A stretch of 64,000 nt of DNA from Austropuccinia psidii (taxonomy: Eukaryota; Basidiomycota; Pucciniomycetes; Pucciniales; Sphaerophragmiaceae): the NCBI GenBank assembly GCA_023105745.1, contig JALGQZ010000002.1, forward strand, positions 82,911,785-82,975,784, written 5' to 3'. The notes under the pieces are model-generated. The model worked only from the letters and a program-made list of their open reading frames with translations, did no database searches and was not told where the DNA came from. Shown in pieces: positions 35,901 through 47,377 of this stretch (the stretch's first letter is position 1; each line of letters starts with the position of its first letter). A program made the translations under genes and the position numbers.

Positions 35901-36804
35901 GAAATCGAAAAAGAGACAAGTCGTTATTTTTTTAAATTTAAGAATTGAAATCTTTGAGGTCGATCTGAGGTAAACAATTGAGAATGACGAAGATCTTGAT
36001 CACCAACTCAAAAATTATCAAAATTCAGTACACAAAATTCAAGACTCATAACCTAACCTTAGAAAGTCTCGTTAAGGATTCCATTAAAACAACCTTTAAC
36101 CTAACTTCATCCAATCCCTCCTCAGTGACTTACACACCCTAGGCTTCCCTTGGCCTCACTCAAAATACCTCCATTCACTTAATTATTCAGAAAATCTTGC
36201 TGCCTTAAATACCATCAACAACTCATACTTTCAATTAAGATTCCAAAATCAAAACTATAAATCCATATAAACACTAAAATCTCAACAGTAGCACTTGATT
36301 CTTTTCATACAAGAACCATAACTGCACCATTGTATCTGTTCCCCCCCCCCTTCACTTTAAACTTGTATAAGTTAACATGTTTATTTCTAAATTTAATCAA
36401 ACATCTCAAAAAAAGAAGCCATGAGGTTTTTTTTTCAAAAAAGGAAACTATACCAATTTAATTAGTTACAATCCATCCATTTACAACTGAAATTCTTATT
36501 ACCATAAACATTACATTTCCTAATGCTTAAAAAACCTCACAAAAGCTTTAATGTCTAAACCCTTGACATCAATGGCTTGTAGATTAGTCTTTGAAAAATT
36601 AAAAACTATATTTTCATCAAGTCTAACCTACATTATGTCAAGGAGAATGAGATTGTGTACAGATATTCAAGCTATGAAGAAATGAAAGTATTGATTATTT
36701 CCAAAAAAAACAAGGTTTCAAGAAATATATGAAGCTTTCTGCAAGCCTTAGGGGTATTTTCAGATACTCAAAAGACAACAAATTAAAATATAATTAATGA
36801 ATTG
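35901..36804. other. Upstream region of the importin gene
   Basis: No supported gene. It begins with TTTGAGGTCGATCTGAGG near 35950 and contains a run of ten C at 36341-36350. The importin promoter must lie in the first few hundred bases, but no TATA box stands out. Confidence 0.4.
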
Positions 36805-37418
36805 TCACAGGGGCTTGTGAATAACAAGAGTGGCCTGGCACTCAGGAATCAGAGAACTCACTTGGAAGAGTCAAAAGAATCAAAGACATAAAGATAAGGA
36901 TATATTTCTTTAATATAAGAAGAGTGTAAGTACAACTATGCAGAAATAATAAAAAGGAAGCCAATGGCCAAAGCCAGCCAAGTAAGGACTTTATTCATTG
37001 TTTCAACCTTCCATAAAAGGAACAATGGACTTAGTAGAGGATTTGACCATCAATATCCACTGACAAGCAAAGGAAGAGGTTAAAATGACTTATAAATATC
37101 AGTATCTATTTTCAAGATGCAAAGAAAAGAATAATGAAAATAAATACAGTTGATTAATTAACTGGGGAAAAATTCCCCAGGTGATGAAAGTGTGGCCAGT
37201 ATCTTGAAAGAGCTGAAAGATTGATCTAGGAGGATTGAAAACCCAGAATGGCCATCATGGGAAATGAACTGGGTGCTTTGACAACCACATTATTTGGATT
37301 GAAATGACCCAGAAGGGTAAATTCCATACAGATTATATGATTACAGTCTGTATGGAATAATTGAGTTTCCCAAGAAGTGTTGGAGCTTTTACACCTTGAA
37401 AAATGATATAAATTACTG
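36805..37418 (+). repeat. Fragment of the C-type LTR interior
   Basis: Similar to about 51303-51760 inside the element C LTR: TGTCACAGGGGCT at the left edge, ATTGTTTCAACCTTCC, GGGGAAAAATTCCCCAGG and a following GGCCAGTAT-type stretch. It ends at 37418, where solo LTR B2 begins. The match starts exactly at GTCACAGGG, and that word recurs inverted at 52424 in element C, so this may be its own small element. Confidence 0.5.
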
Positions 37419-38710
37419 TGTAAGATGTGTCTATGAAACTGATGATAATATTACTATTAATCAACAGTACTATGACTGTTCTTATGAAATATAATAACAA
37501 AGTGTGATTATAACCACAATTAAATAGTTAAAGAATTATTTCTTTCACGTGTTAAACACTACTAGTGATTTTAAAAGTGAGAAAGTAATTGTCTACAAGA
37601 ATCAATTACAAGAAGATTTTAATAATAAAACTTCTTTTTAAAATAATAAAATTATTTTAATATATAATTATCTTTTGCAAGAATAATTATAAAGGTAATT
37701 CTTGAAGAAAACTAATTTTAGAGAAAAACTTTAAGAATTAAAGATAAATAACTCACTAATATTCCAAAGAACTTATTGAAAGATAAGATAGAGAGATTTG
37801 ACGTAGAATTGTGGATTTTAAAGGATCAAAATGAATTTATAAGAGTATTACAACAATATATAGTTGGATGCTTGATTCCATGTCTTTCTGATTGATTCTG
37901 AAAGAATTAAAACACTTAAGAATAGCTTTAACTAATACTTACTTGTTGGTAACAATGATATAAATGGATAATAGGATGATGATCTGGAAAAAACAGCAAG
38001 AGGAGGCCTCTTTTAAGTCAACAACAGCTCACAGAGGCATGCCATGGAGCAAACTGAAAAGCCAGTGAGTGAGAAAACAATAAACCCTTTTGGATTATTG
38101 ATTGCATCATCTGTTGTCATGTAAGATTATCATAATTACTTAATTGATGCTTTTACATGACTACCAACCCCAATATGGGTAAGAATAAAAGGAGTAACAT
38201 CTGTAAATCTTCTTTTATTCCAAAATAATCATTGATTTCTCAAAGTTATCAATTTTATTGGCAGTTTTATCACAGGTTGGAATTACTGTGAATTTGTGAA
38301 GATTCAATGTTTCACATAGAATAGTCAAAAATGGACTGTAAGTAAAACTTTTAATTTTACTAGTAAAACTGTAATTCTTTTTTGTTGTACCATACATAAT
38401 ACAGTTCTCCATTTGTCCTGAAAGTTTCAGAAAGATTCATTAATAATTGTATTTTTAATGAAGTTTTGAAGTTTTTACCTCATTTCTACATAGAATTGCA
38501 AATATCAGTGTTTAACTGGTTGCTATGAGGTAAATCAATGGATACTATTCCAAAAAGGGTTTTAATTACTCTTTTGGGGTTTATCCATGGAAAATCATGA
38601 AGAATTGACATGGTTACAGGAGTCTAAGTAGCTTTTTACCTCCTTGGCACGTCAAAATAGCAGGTTATTTGCTATTTTCTTAATATTTACTGTAGTTGTA
38701 ACATGGTAAC
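37419..38710 (-). mobile_element. Solo LTR B2, left part
   Basis: On the + strand it starts TGTAAGATGTGTCTATGAAAC, as B1 does at 11722, and runs to 38710, where complete element A begins. The rest continues at 49388-50016. Without element A this LTR is about 1.9 kb. Flanks TACTG (37414-37418) and TACTT (50017-50021) look like a 5-bp target duplication with one change. No internal region exists, so it is a solo LTR. Confidence 0.8.
38706..38710. repeat. Target duplication GTAAC, left copy
   Basis: GTAAC directly precedes the element A 5' LTR and recurs at 49383-49387. Confidence 0.92.
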
Positions 38711-40732
38711 TGTGAGCCTTTGAGATATGACCACATACCCAATAAGGTCACAAAAAGACTCAGAACAATTATACCTTTAATATAATTATATTAAAATTAC
38801 TTAGAATAATTATACATTAAGAATAATTACTTAAATATACAAAAAATACCATAAATTGGTACAAAAATTGGTTTAACTTAAAAGCAAATGAATCAACATG
38901 TAAAATAAATTATACCATTGGATTCCCCATGGAAAAATACACATATACCATTTTTATGGCATATCTGTAAAGTCAATATTTAAGGAATTATAAGGTATAA
39001 TACCTTATAAAAACCATAAAACCTTATTTATCTCAAGAACTAATGAAACAACATGTAGAATAAATTGTACCAGTGGATCCCCCATGAAAATACACACATA
39101 AAACAATTAATAAGCTAATTTCCAATGTTAATACTTAAGGAATTAACCTGAATATATGCACTTTTTTGGTCAATGCATATATTCAAGGATCATAGCTAAT
39201 ATCTTCTAAACTATACATGATAGAATGATGAACCAAAAATAAAGTTACCACGTAATTACTTTAAGAACACAGATATGAACTTCATTTTACAAATTATAAA
39301 AAAGGTTAAAACCTACGATGAATTATTGATAAAAATCAACAGAGCTGTTGACCACTTTGTTGTGAAAGTGTTCCAAACTTAAAAAAAAGTATACAGTTGG
39401 ATTCTACTAGCTCATTCGTGAAGAATGATGTAATTTTTATTATTAAATTCAGGGTATAACCCCCTGAAATCAAGGTTTGAAGTTTAAAATATTGAATTTC
39501 GACAGAAAAGATGAGTTACAAGAAAAATCATCAAAATTAGGGTTTTGATGATGTAATGAAAAGCTCTTTGCAGCATAATAAGGTTATGCCAGGCTGTCAG
39601 AATTCACTCTCTGAATTGCTGTAGCGTGTAAATCTTAAAAGTTATTGAGGATCAAAGTTTGAGCTTAATTTGAGTAGTTATGATCACACACTGTAACCTT
39701 AATTTAAGTTTAACAGTCTTAAGAGTGATTAAATTGGTGAATACTATTAGTTTATGATTAAAAATAATAAAATCCACGAAAATTGGGGTTCTGCCAAGCC
39801 TCTGATGTCATCAAACTTAGAGTTATAGTGATAACTCTAAATAATAGTGTAATAATGATGTAATATGGTTTGATCATGATGTAATCACCCTCAAACCTTA
39901 AAATATTGATCAATTCCAGTGGATATGATCATTAAACGTCTACTAGAAGCCTGTTGGACTCTAGGAGGGAGGTATTTACTATAAATAGAGCTCTTTTTAC
40001 TCTATTTACCCCTCAGACGCATCAAAAACATTAAATCAATTAAATAAAAGGTAATTTCTTTATTCTTTATATATAAAACTCTTATATTATTAAAGACCAA
40101 AGACCATCTTAATATTAATCACTATTTTTACGTGATTAAATCAATTCTTTAATTGTTTTTGTCATAAATCTCTATAAACTCATTTCCACGTAAAATCAAG
40201 AAATTTAGTAATTTTCTTTATTTTTTATTGTAAATACAATTTGAAAAAGTTGTATTATATTCTTTTGGCGTAAAATATCTCAAAATTATTATTTCAAGTG
40301 TTAAAAGTAGGTTATTTCATCTTATTATAATAATTTCTTTCATATTATTACTCTTAATAATTCTTAGTTAATATAAATAGTATTTATATTAATATATAAC
40401 TTTAATATTGGTAATATTATTGTTATTAATTGTTTTTTATTTATAAAAAACAGTTTCTTACGCCTTTATTATTTGTTGGTAACAATAATAAAGAGCTTTA
40501 TAATATATTAATTATTTTATATTAATATATTATTTACAATATTATAATTTCATATATTATTAATTATATTATTATATTTATTGAATAATATAATATTTTT
40601 ACGCCATAATAATAATATTTCTTTATTATTATTATAATTTTAATCTTATTTATTTCAATTATAAGGACATTCAGAGTACAATAAGTAATAAATTAGTAAT
40701 TTTTACTTATTGTTTCATAGTCAAACCTTACA
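38711..40732 (+). repeat. 5' LTR of element A
   Basis: 2022 bp, TGTGAGCCTTTGAGATATGA to ATAGTCAAACCTTACA. It has TATAAATA at 39980-39987, followed by CTCTATTTACCCCTCAGACG, and a very AT-rich downstream half. About 13 CpG are present, mostly in the second half. Against the 3' LTR it shows CpG/TpG differences, for example GCATAT preceded by CAAT here (near 39174) and CAAC in the 3' LTR, and CTACGATG here (near 39315) against CTATGATG there. Confidence 0.95.
39980..39987 (+). promoter_or_regulatory. TATA box of element A 5' LTR
   Basis: TATAAATA in the context TTTACTATAAATAGAGCTC, conserved in every family A LTR of the window. It would start the element transcript about 25-30 bp downstream, near CCTCAGACGC. 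Confidence 0.75.
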
Positions 40733-41464
40733 TTTGGGGGCCTGGCCGTGATATTTACTTAAAAGACCTTTAAAAAGATTCTATTTGGGTTTATCCAATA
40801 ATAAATTATATTTATAATCATAAAATTATATAATAACTTTATATTTTATTGATTTTAAAAGCTATTGAGGCATTTGGAAAGCAATTGTACTGTCTTACAC
40901 ATGGTTTTTCACATCCTTAGACTTGCAAGAACTTTCTTTGAGTGACTCTAGTGATTAAAAGAGATATTTTATAAATTAAAAATAATTTTTATTATAATTT
41001 AATTTTATAAGAATCATATTCATTTTTTATTTTATTCTTTAAAAATAAAAAAAAAATATATATAAAATATTAAAAAATATTAAAAACCAATAAAAAAGTT
41101 ATTTTTATTCATTTTTATTCATTTCTTTATTTATTTCAATTTTTCAAAGATATAAAAGCAATTTCTATGTGGAAAATTGCCATATCTTGCCAAAAATAAC
41201 ACTTCTTATAAAAAGACTTATATTTATTTGTCTTTTTCAGTGTTTGAAGATAACCCAACAGAAGACAACCAAGCTACTGTTGAAAGATTGGTGGAAGAAA
41301 CTTGTCAAAGTTCTCCAACACCAGTTATCACCAAAAGAAAGAAAGCTAAGAAATTAGACTTTCCAGGACCCACCATTCAAGACTCTGAAGGTGAGCACCT
41401 CTTTTTAAATTGCCATAAAAGAATTTTATTCTAAAATACTTTTATTTTTTCTTATTCTTTAATT
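40733..41464 (+). other. Leader of element A with splice-like signals
   Basis: AT-rich leader between LTR and gag. A strong acceptor-like site (TTGTCTTTTTCAG ending 41240) is followed by an open stretch FEDNPTEDNQATVERLVEE and KKLDFPGPTIQDSE ending at a GTGAGC donor (41391). An acceptor ACCAG ends at 41475, past the ATG at 41465. Splicing 41391-41475 would join this exon to the frame used by the 148-codon ORF at 41712, but a TGA at 41628 intervenes. Whether splicing happens is unknown. Confidence 0.4.
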
Positions 41465-44400
41465 ATGACTACCAGAAGAGGTTCCCAATACTCCATCCAA
41501 TCAGATGGAGCTGGACTCAGAGGTAGAATTGATCCCTCAAAAGGGAAAAGAAAGGGCAATATCCCCAGTGGAACAGAATCCACACAAGGAAGTGCCTTAT
41601 CCCAAAGGCAAGTCCCAGAAATGCCCATGATATCTGAGCCTGAATTGGAACTAAGTATGAGTAACTCAAACAGGTACAAATCACATTCAGAGGGCTCAAA
41701 TAGACATCTACATGAGCCAGTACAAGCAGTATTGCACAGTGTACAAGGACAAAGATTGGGAAATGTTGCCTCAAATACACCAAGGAGTGATGAACTCCTG
41801 GCACATCCTGAAAAAGTTCCTCAAAGAGGAGGAGATAGTGAAATACTCCAATGGATGGAATCCACTGTCATCCAAACCTCAAATCAAAAAAATCAAGGAC
41901 TACCATGCCAAAAAGAGGGAGGCAACCAAAGAAGAAGCCCAAGTAGCTTCTACCAGCAAGCCCCAAGCCAACCCACTTCCCCAAGAAGGGAAGAAGAACA
42001 AGAAAAAGCATTGGAAGAAACCATATTCCCCAAGCTACAGAATCCCAAGAATCCAAAAGGATGCCATGGAAAATGTTTTCAACATGGCCAGAACCTTGAT
42101 GGAATTCAAGGACAAGGAAGAGCAAAGAATGAGACAACCTCATTTCCCAAAGAAATAACCTTGTCCAAAGATGTTGTAAATACTTTAACAGAAATTAAAA
42201 ATAGTATATTACCTCTAAAAGAAATTAAAGATAGTTTATTATCACTACAAGAAATAAATAACAATTTATCTTCTTTAGCAAAAATTGTTGTGCAAAACAA
42301 GAAAGAAATTGACAACATTAAGTTTATTGTTGAAAATAATAAACCAAAGAATTTAATTGACAATACTCAAAAATTATTACAAGGACAACAAGAATTGTAT
42401 AAATACATAAAAGATATCAAAGACAAGACTTTGACAATCAATTATGATGTGAGTATTGACAATCTTACAGAAAAATTAAATAAATTAAGTATTTCTGTAG
42501 AAAAATTTGAAGAAAAGACTTCATCACACCAAAAATTACTTTTGGACCATGTGGAAAAAAGTGATGAAGCAAGAATGCATCTGAAAGATGATATTCAGAA
42601 TGAAATAAGGCTTATTACTGAAAAAATGGATAAAATTAATGAGGCTAATTTAAATATGCCAAAGTTATCAACACCATTTTCTCATATAAGAAGCCCTGTT
42701 AAAACAAAAGAGGAATTGTCAAATCCTTTCATAACAGACTTGAGTCACCAAGATAATAACCAAGTCTTAATGAAAGAAGCACCTCAATTAAAAGAATGGC
42801 CAACATTCACAGGAGAAGGTGAATATGACCACATGTCATTTATTAAAACAATTGACATGTTACAAGAAGACTATGCCATACCAGATGAATTAATCACTGC
42901 AAGATTACATTCATTGTTTGAGAAATCTGCAAAAAGATGGTATTATGGCATAAGACAAACAAATGGTAAAAATACCTGGTCTTGGTGGAAACAAGAAATA
43001 ATCACCAAGTGGGCAAATGATGCCTGGAGTTATAAAATAGAAAATGCATTTGAAAATTCTTTCTTTGACCCAGAGAAAGATAAACCTTTAACTTGGTTCT
43101 TAAAACAAGCTGAAAGGCTTAATGCACTGTACCCAGAAATGTCACAGAAGATGGTGCATATGAAAATACTTAAAAAATGTGGAGGAGAACTAGAACATGC
43201 CCTAAGAAGCAGGTGTATAGAACCATGCTCCACAGAAGAGTATATAAATGAACTAGAAGATATAGTGACAAGAACAAAAATTGGCAGGAATTGGAAAAAA
43301 TTGGACATTAAAAGCCCAAATAAACCATTTATCAAAAAAGATAAGTCAAAAGAATCCTTTAAGCCCAATACATCCAACAATAATGAGCAAAGAAAATGCC
43401 ATAAATGTGGAGGTATTGGACACTTAGCCAATAATTGCCTTAAAAAAGCAAAGATTAATGAAATTGTGGAAACAGAAAACCACAATGACAAAGAAGAGGA
43501 ATCTGACTCTGAAAAAGAGACAGAAGAGTCAGAAAGCTCTGAAAGTGATGAAATCAATATAATTAATGCACAAATTAATAATATTGATATAATTTATGAA
43601 GTACTGGATGTTAATTCAAACTTGCCACAAGTTGGAACATCTGACACAAATCTGACAAACATACAAGATGCCAAAATGTATAGAACCAAACCTGCAAGAG
43701 GAATGGGATATTCAGCTGGAAAATCAAGTATTAGTATTGTTATGGCTGATAACCAAGAAGGAAAGGTTAACTTGGATACAGGAGCATATTGCATTTGTGT
43801 TGTCAAAAGTTATTTAAAAACCATTGTCCCAGACTGGCAAGAAAAACTTATGCCAATACAAGGTGTCAAATTTAGTAGTGCAAGTGAGAGCATGAAGCCC
43901 CTTGGAATAATTGATTTGACACTAATTTTTCCTCATCCCTCACAATGTGTCAGAATTAAAGTAGAGTTTGTAGTAATGGACAACTGTACTAGTAATCATT
44001 TCATACTTGGGAATGACTACTTATCAATTTATGGTATAGATATCTCCAACCAAAAGGATAGATATTTTACCATAGGGGATAACAAAAGACAAAAATTTGG
44101 ATTCTTAAATAACAAAAAACAAATCACAGTTATTAAGAATGAAGAAAAAATTCCAGAAAAGGAACTTTTTATATCTGAACAACTCAAAGAGGCAGAATTC
44201 AATCAAGAATTAACAGAAAAAATGAAAGAAAAATTGATTGACCTCTTATTTAAGTATAAAAATGCCTTTGCAACTGACAAAGAGCCACTAGGTGCCATAA
44301 TTAGACATGAAGTGGATATAATTCTTAATGTAGAAAAACCTTACCCACCTTTATTAAGAAGACCTGCTTATCCAGCCAGTCCAAGAGCTAGAGAAGCCTT

Positions 44401-45085
44401 AGAGGTGCACATTAAAGAATTAATGGACCTTGGAGTATTAAGAAAGGTTGGACATAATGAACAAGTAGAAGTTACTACACCTGTCATTATAACTTGGCAT
44501 AATGGAAAATCAAGGATGGTAAGAGACTTCAGAGCCCTGAATACCTATACCATTCCAGACAGATACCCAATACCCAGAATCCATGAGACATTGACCCAAT
44601 TGTCACAAGCTAAGTTCATCACAGCTATGGATGCTCTTAAGGGTTTTCATCAAAATGTCTTAACAGACAATGCCAAGAAACTACTAAGAATAATAGTCCA
44701 TTGTGGAATTTTTGAATACTTAAGAATGCCATTTGGAATAAAAAATGCACCTTCCCATTATCAAAGAATGATGAATACCATATTCCCTGAAGAATTATCA
44801 GAAGGATGGTTGATTATCTATATTGATGATATCATAGTTTGCTCAGAAACTTGGGAAAATCACCTTACAAGACTAGAAAGGGTACTACAAAAAATAGTCC
44901 AAGTGAATATGAAAATTTCCTTGAAAAAATGTCATTTTGCATATAATGAATTAAAGGCACTAGGACATGTAGTATCTGGCCTTATTCTAGGCAAAGACAA
45001 AAATAAAGTAGCAGCAGTACTACTTAAACCAATGCCTCAAACCAAAAGAAATGCAATCATTTCTAGGATTTTCTGGTTACTATAG
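41465..45085 (+). pseudogene. Element A Gag-protease-reverse transcriptase polyprotein, 3'-frameshifted
   Basis: 1206 codons. N terminus (about 1-225) is Ser/Pro/Gln-rich low complexity. Residues about 226-390 are coiled-coil-like (EIKNSILPLKEIKDSLLSL). The Gag core is at about 430-600 (LKEWPTFTGEGEYDH, WSWWKQEIITKWANDAW). The CCHC knuckle C-HKC-GGIGH-LANNC is at 645-658, followed by an acidic tract. The aspartic protease has DTGA at 771-774 and a FILGNDYL flap-side motif. Reverse transcriptase starts near 950 (LLRRPAYPASPRAREAL) with catalytic YIDD at 1119-1122. The last 10 residues are out of frame: at about 45047 a poly-A run is 4 long where the A3 copy has 6, so the frame leaves pol. Domains look intact otherwise. 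The polyprotein would act in virus-like particles in the cytoplasm. Confidence 0.9.
41712..42158 (+). CDS. Overlapping 148-codon ORF in gag, second frame
   Basis: Begins MSQYKQYCTVYKDKDWEMLP, continues HILKKFLKEEEIVKYSNGWN and PLSSKPQIKKIKDYH, then a Lys-rich linker, and ends YRIPRIQKDAMENVFNMART and EFKDKEEQRMRQPHFPKK. It looks more protein-like (ordered, basic) than the low-complexity Gag frame it overlaps, and stops where the coiled coil of the other frame starts. I recall A. psidii predicted proteins with the same GW..LSSK and MARTLMEFK.KEE blocks, which suggests selection on this frame. It could be a separate first ORF or an N-terminal Gag part reached by frameshift or splicing. Confidence 0.6.
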   Translation: MSQYKQYCTVYKDKDWEMLPQIHQGVMNSWHILKKFLKEEEIVKYSNGWNPLSSKPQIKKIKDYHAKKREATKEEAQVASTSKPQANPLPQEGKKNKKKHWKKPYSPSYRIPRIQKDAMENVFNMARTLMEFKDKEEQRMRQPHFPKK

Positions 45086-47057
45086 ACAGCATATAAAGGA
45101 CTTTGCAAAGATTGCTAAATCCTTGTATAAGCTATGTGACCAACAAACAGTCTATGAGATGACAGAAGAAAGAGTCAAGGCATATGAAGAATTGAAAAAT
45201 TCCTTAACAAATGCCCCATTTCTTCTGATGCCAGATTGGAAACTACCCTTCAAACTGTACATTGATGCTTGTGGAGAAGGACTAGGTGCTGCACTTCACC
45301 AAACACAAATTATCAATGATAAACCAGTGGAAGGACCAATTTGTTTCATTTCAAGGCAGATAAAGCCAACAGAAGCAAGGTATGGAGCAAGCCAAATGGA
45401 ATGCTTATGCCTAGTGTGGGCTTTAGAAAAACTGCATTATTATTTGGATGGCACAGTATTTGATGTAATCACAGACTGTAATGCTGTGAAATCACTATTA
45501 AATATGAAGACTCCAAATAGACATATGCTGAGATGGAAAATTGCTATCCAAGAATATAGAGGAAATATGACTATTGTTCATAAATCTGGAAATATTCATA
45601 AAAATGCAGATGATCTTAGCAGGTGGGCTCTAGCAAATACCCCTGACAATCCAGCATGGGTACCACAAGAAGAGCATCATATAGAAGGAATATGTGTTAC
45701 AGACATTGGAACAGAATTCTTTAACCAAGTTAAAGAAAGCTATAAGACAGACAAAAATTGCCATATCTTAAGCCAAATTCTAATGAAAGACTGCAAAGAT
45801 CCATCACTTTCATCAAAACTAGATGAAATATGGAAAAAAGCATATGATGAAGGAAGATTTCACCTCCTTGATGGAATCCTTTACCATAGAACAAAACACA
45901 CATGTGTTATGGCCTTAACAGACAGAACACTAATAAACACTATTTTACATGAGTGTCATGATAGTGTTGCATCTGGACATCTCTCAGAAGATAGGACACT
46001 AGAGAGGGTGAAAACCTGCTCTTGGTGGCCAAATTGGAAGAAAGATGTTGCAGAGTACTGCCAAACCTGTGACAGATGTCAAAAAGCCAACAGAGCCACA
46101 GGAAAGAAATTTGGAATGATGATCCAAATCCAAGAACCAAAATCCCCATGGGAAATAGTTCATATGGATTGGGTAACAGCCTTACCTCCAGGAGGAGACA
46201 GGAGTTATAATGCATGCCTAGTGTTAGTTGACAGGTACAGTAAAACTCCCATGTTCTTACCATGTCATAAAGATGACACAGCTATGGATACAGCCATAAT
46301 GATATGGAATAAAGTCATTAGTCACACAGGCTTATTCCAAAATATTATAAGTGACAGAGACCCAAAGTTCACTTCAGCATTATGGACAAATCTCCATAAC
46401 TTGTTTGGGACAAAGTTATTATTCTCAACAGCTTATCATCCTCAAACTGATGGTCTAGCAGAAAGAATGATACAGACCCTAGAGGATATGATCAGAAGAT
46501 TCTGTGCTTATGGGCTAGAATTCAAAGATTCTGATGGTTTTACCCATGATTGGTGTACACTAATACCAGCACTTGAACTGGCATATAAGACATCAATCCA
46601 TTCTTCTACTGGCAAAACACCAGCAATGCTAGAGAAAGGTTGGAATCCAAGACTTCCTTATGATACCCTCAAAAAGGACTTAGTGGATATACATCCAACA
46701 GCAAGCAGTTTCAAGATAATGCTTGACAAAGCAAGACACCATGCAAACAGATGCATGCAAGATTCTTTTAAATATGCAAAAGAAAGATGGGATAAAAGTC
46801 ATAAGCCACCTGATTTCAAAATAGGAGACTTGGTTTTAGTATCAACCCTTAATTTCAATAACATAAAAGGCCCAAAGAAATTAAAAGATTCCTTTGCAGG
46901 ACCATTTATGATAAAAGCACTTCATGGACCCAATGCTGTGCAATTAGAACTCACAGGTGAGCTAATGAACAAACACCCAACTTTCCCTGTAAGTCTAATA
47001 AAACCTTACAGTTCAAGTGACAAGGAGTTATTTCCCATGAAAAAAACCCCCACTTGA
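45051..47057 (+). pseudogene. Element A RNase H-integrase frame, frameshifted at both ends
   Basis: 668 codons continuing pol after the first frame break. It starts with [20 protein letters not shown] (reverse transcriptase connection), then RNase H ([16 protein letters not shown] near residue 69, ITDCNAV near 140) and integrase. The zinc module [11 protein letters not shown] then CQTCDRCQ is at about 300-345. The DDE core is D373 ([12 protein letters not shown]), D435 (ISDRDPKF) and E471 (GLAERMIQ), so D-x61-D-x35-E, all present. Then comes the VGDLVLV-type C-terminal domain. The frame is lost at about 47045 in another poly-A/poly-C run that is two bases short compared with copies A2 and A3. 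Confidence 0.9.
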
Positions 47058-47241
47058 AATTCCCCCCTTGGAAGAAGGAGAAGAAAAGAAAATAGTAAAA
47101 GTCCTTAAAGAAAGAAGGACAAGAAACAAAAAAGAAAGGGAATACCTTGTAAGGTATAGAAATTCAACTCAAGAAGATGAATGGCTACTTGAGAAAGATA
47201 TAACAAATGCTGATAAACTACTAAGAAGGTTCAGACATTAA
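47050..47241 (+). pseudogene. Element A chromodomain tail, out of frame
   Basis: After the second frame break about 63 codons remain open to a TAA at 47239-47241. They read [20 protein letters not shown] and REYLVRYRNSTQEDEWLLEK, ending LLRRFRH. The order (short beta strand, YLVRY, acidic turn, EWL, helix) fits a chromodomain, as at the integrase C terminus of chromoviruses (established family knowledge), where it steers insertion to marked chromatin. The second aromatic is Tyr (VRY) rather than the common Trp. Confidence 0.75.
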
Positions 47242-47377
47242 AGAAAGCCTGAAAAATAGAAAAGTCAAGCATTATTGAGCTTCAAGACTAACAAAGTCTA
47301 ATGAAGAGGTAGGACAGTGGATGATACCCTAATCACACATATCAGATTGTGGTACAATCTTTTTTGGTGGTAGGGAA
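47242..47377 (+). other. Element A 3' untranslated region with polypurine tract
   Basis: Carries AAGAGGTAGGACAGTGGATG and ends GGTGGTAGGGAA immediately before the LTR, the purine tract expected to prime plus-strand DNA. The same tract precedes the A2 3' LTR, and AGGCAGAGGGAA precedes that of element C. Confidence 0.7.

Noticed and set aside
40733..40752. Self-priming or tRNA primer-binding site after the element A LTR
   Set aside because: TTTGGGGGCCTGGCCG matches no tRNA end I can justify and has no complement near the predicted transcript start, so no call is made.
43030..43557. Minus-strand 175-codon frame inside gag
   Set aside because: Antisense shadow of the Gag frame; Ser/Leu-rich because it mirrors acidic/Lys codons.
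45040..45085. Programmed frameshift between the two element A frames
   Set aside because: The A3 copy (61196-61624) reads through the same point in one frame with two more A, so a mutation or assembly error is the simpler reading.
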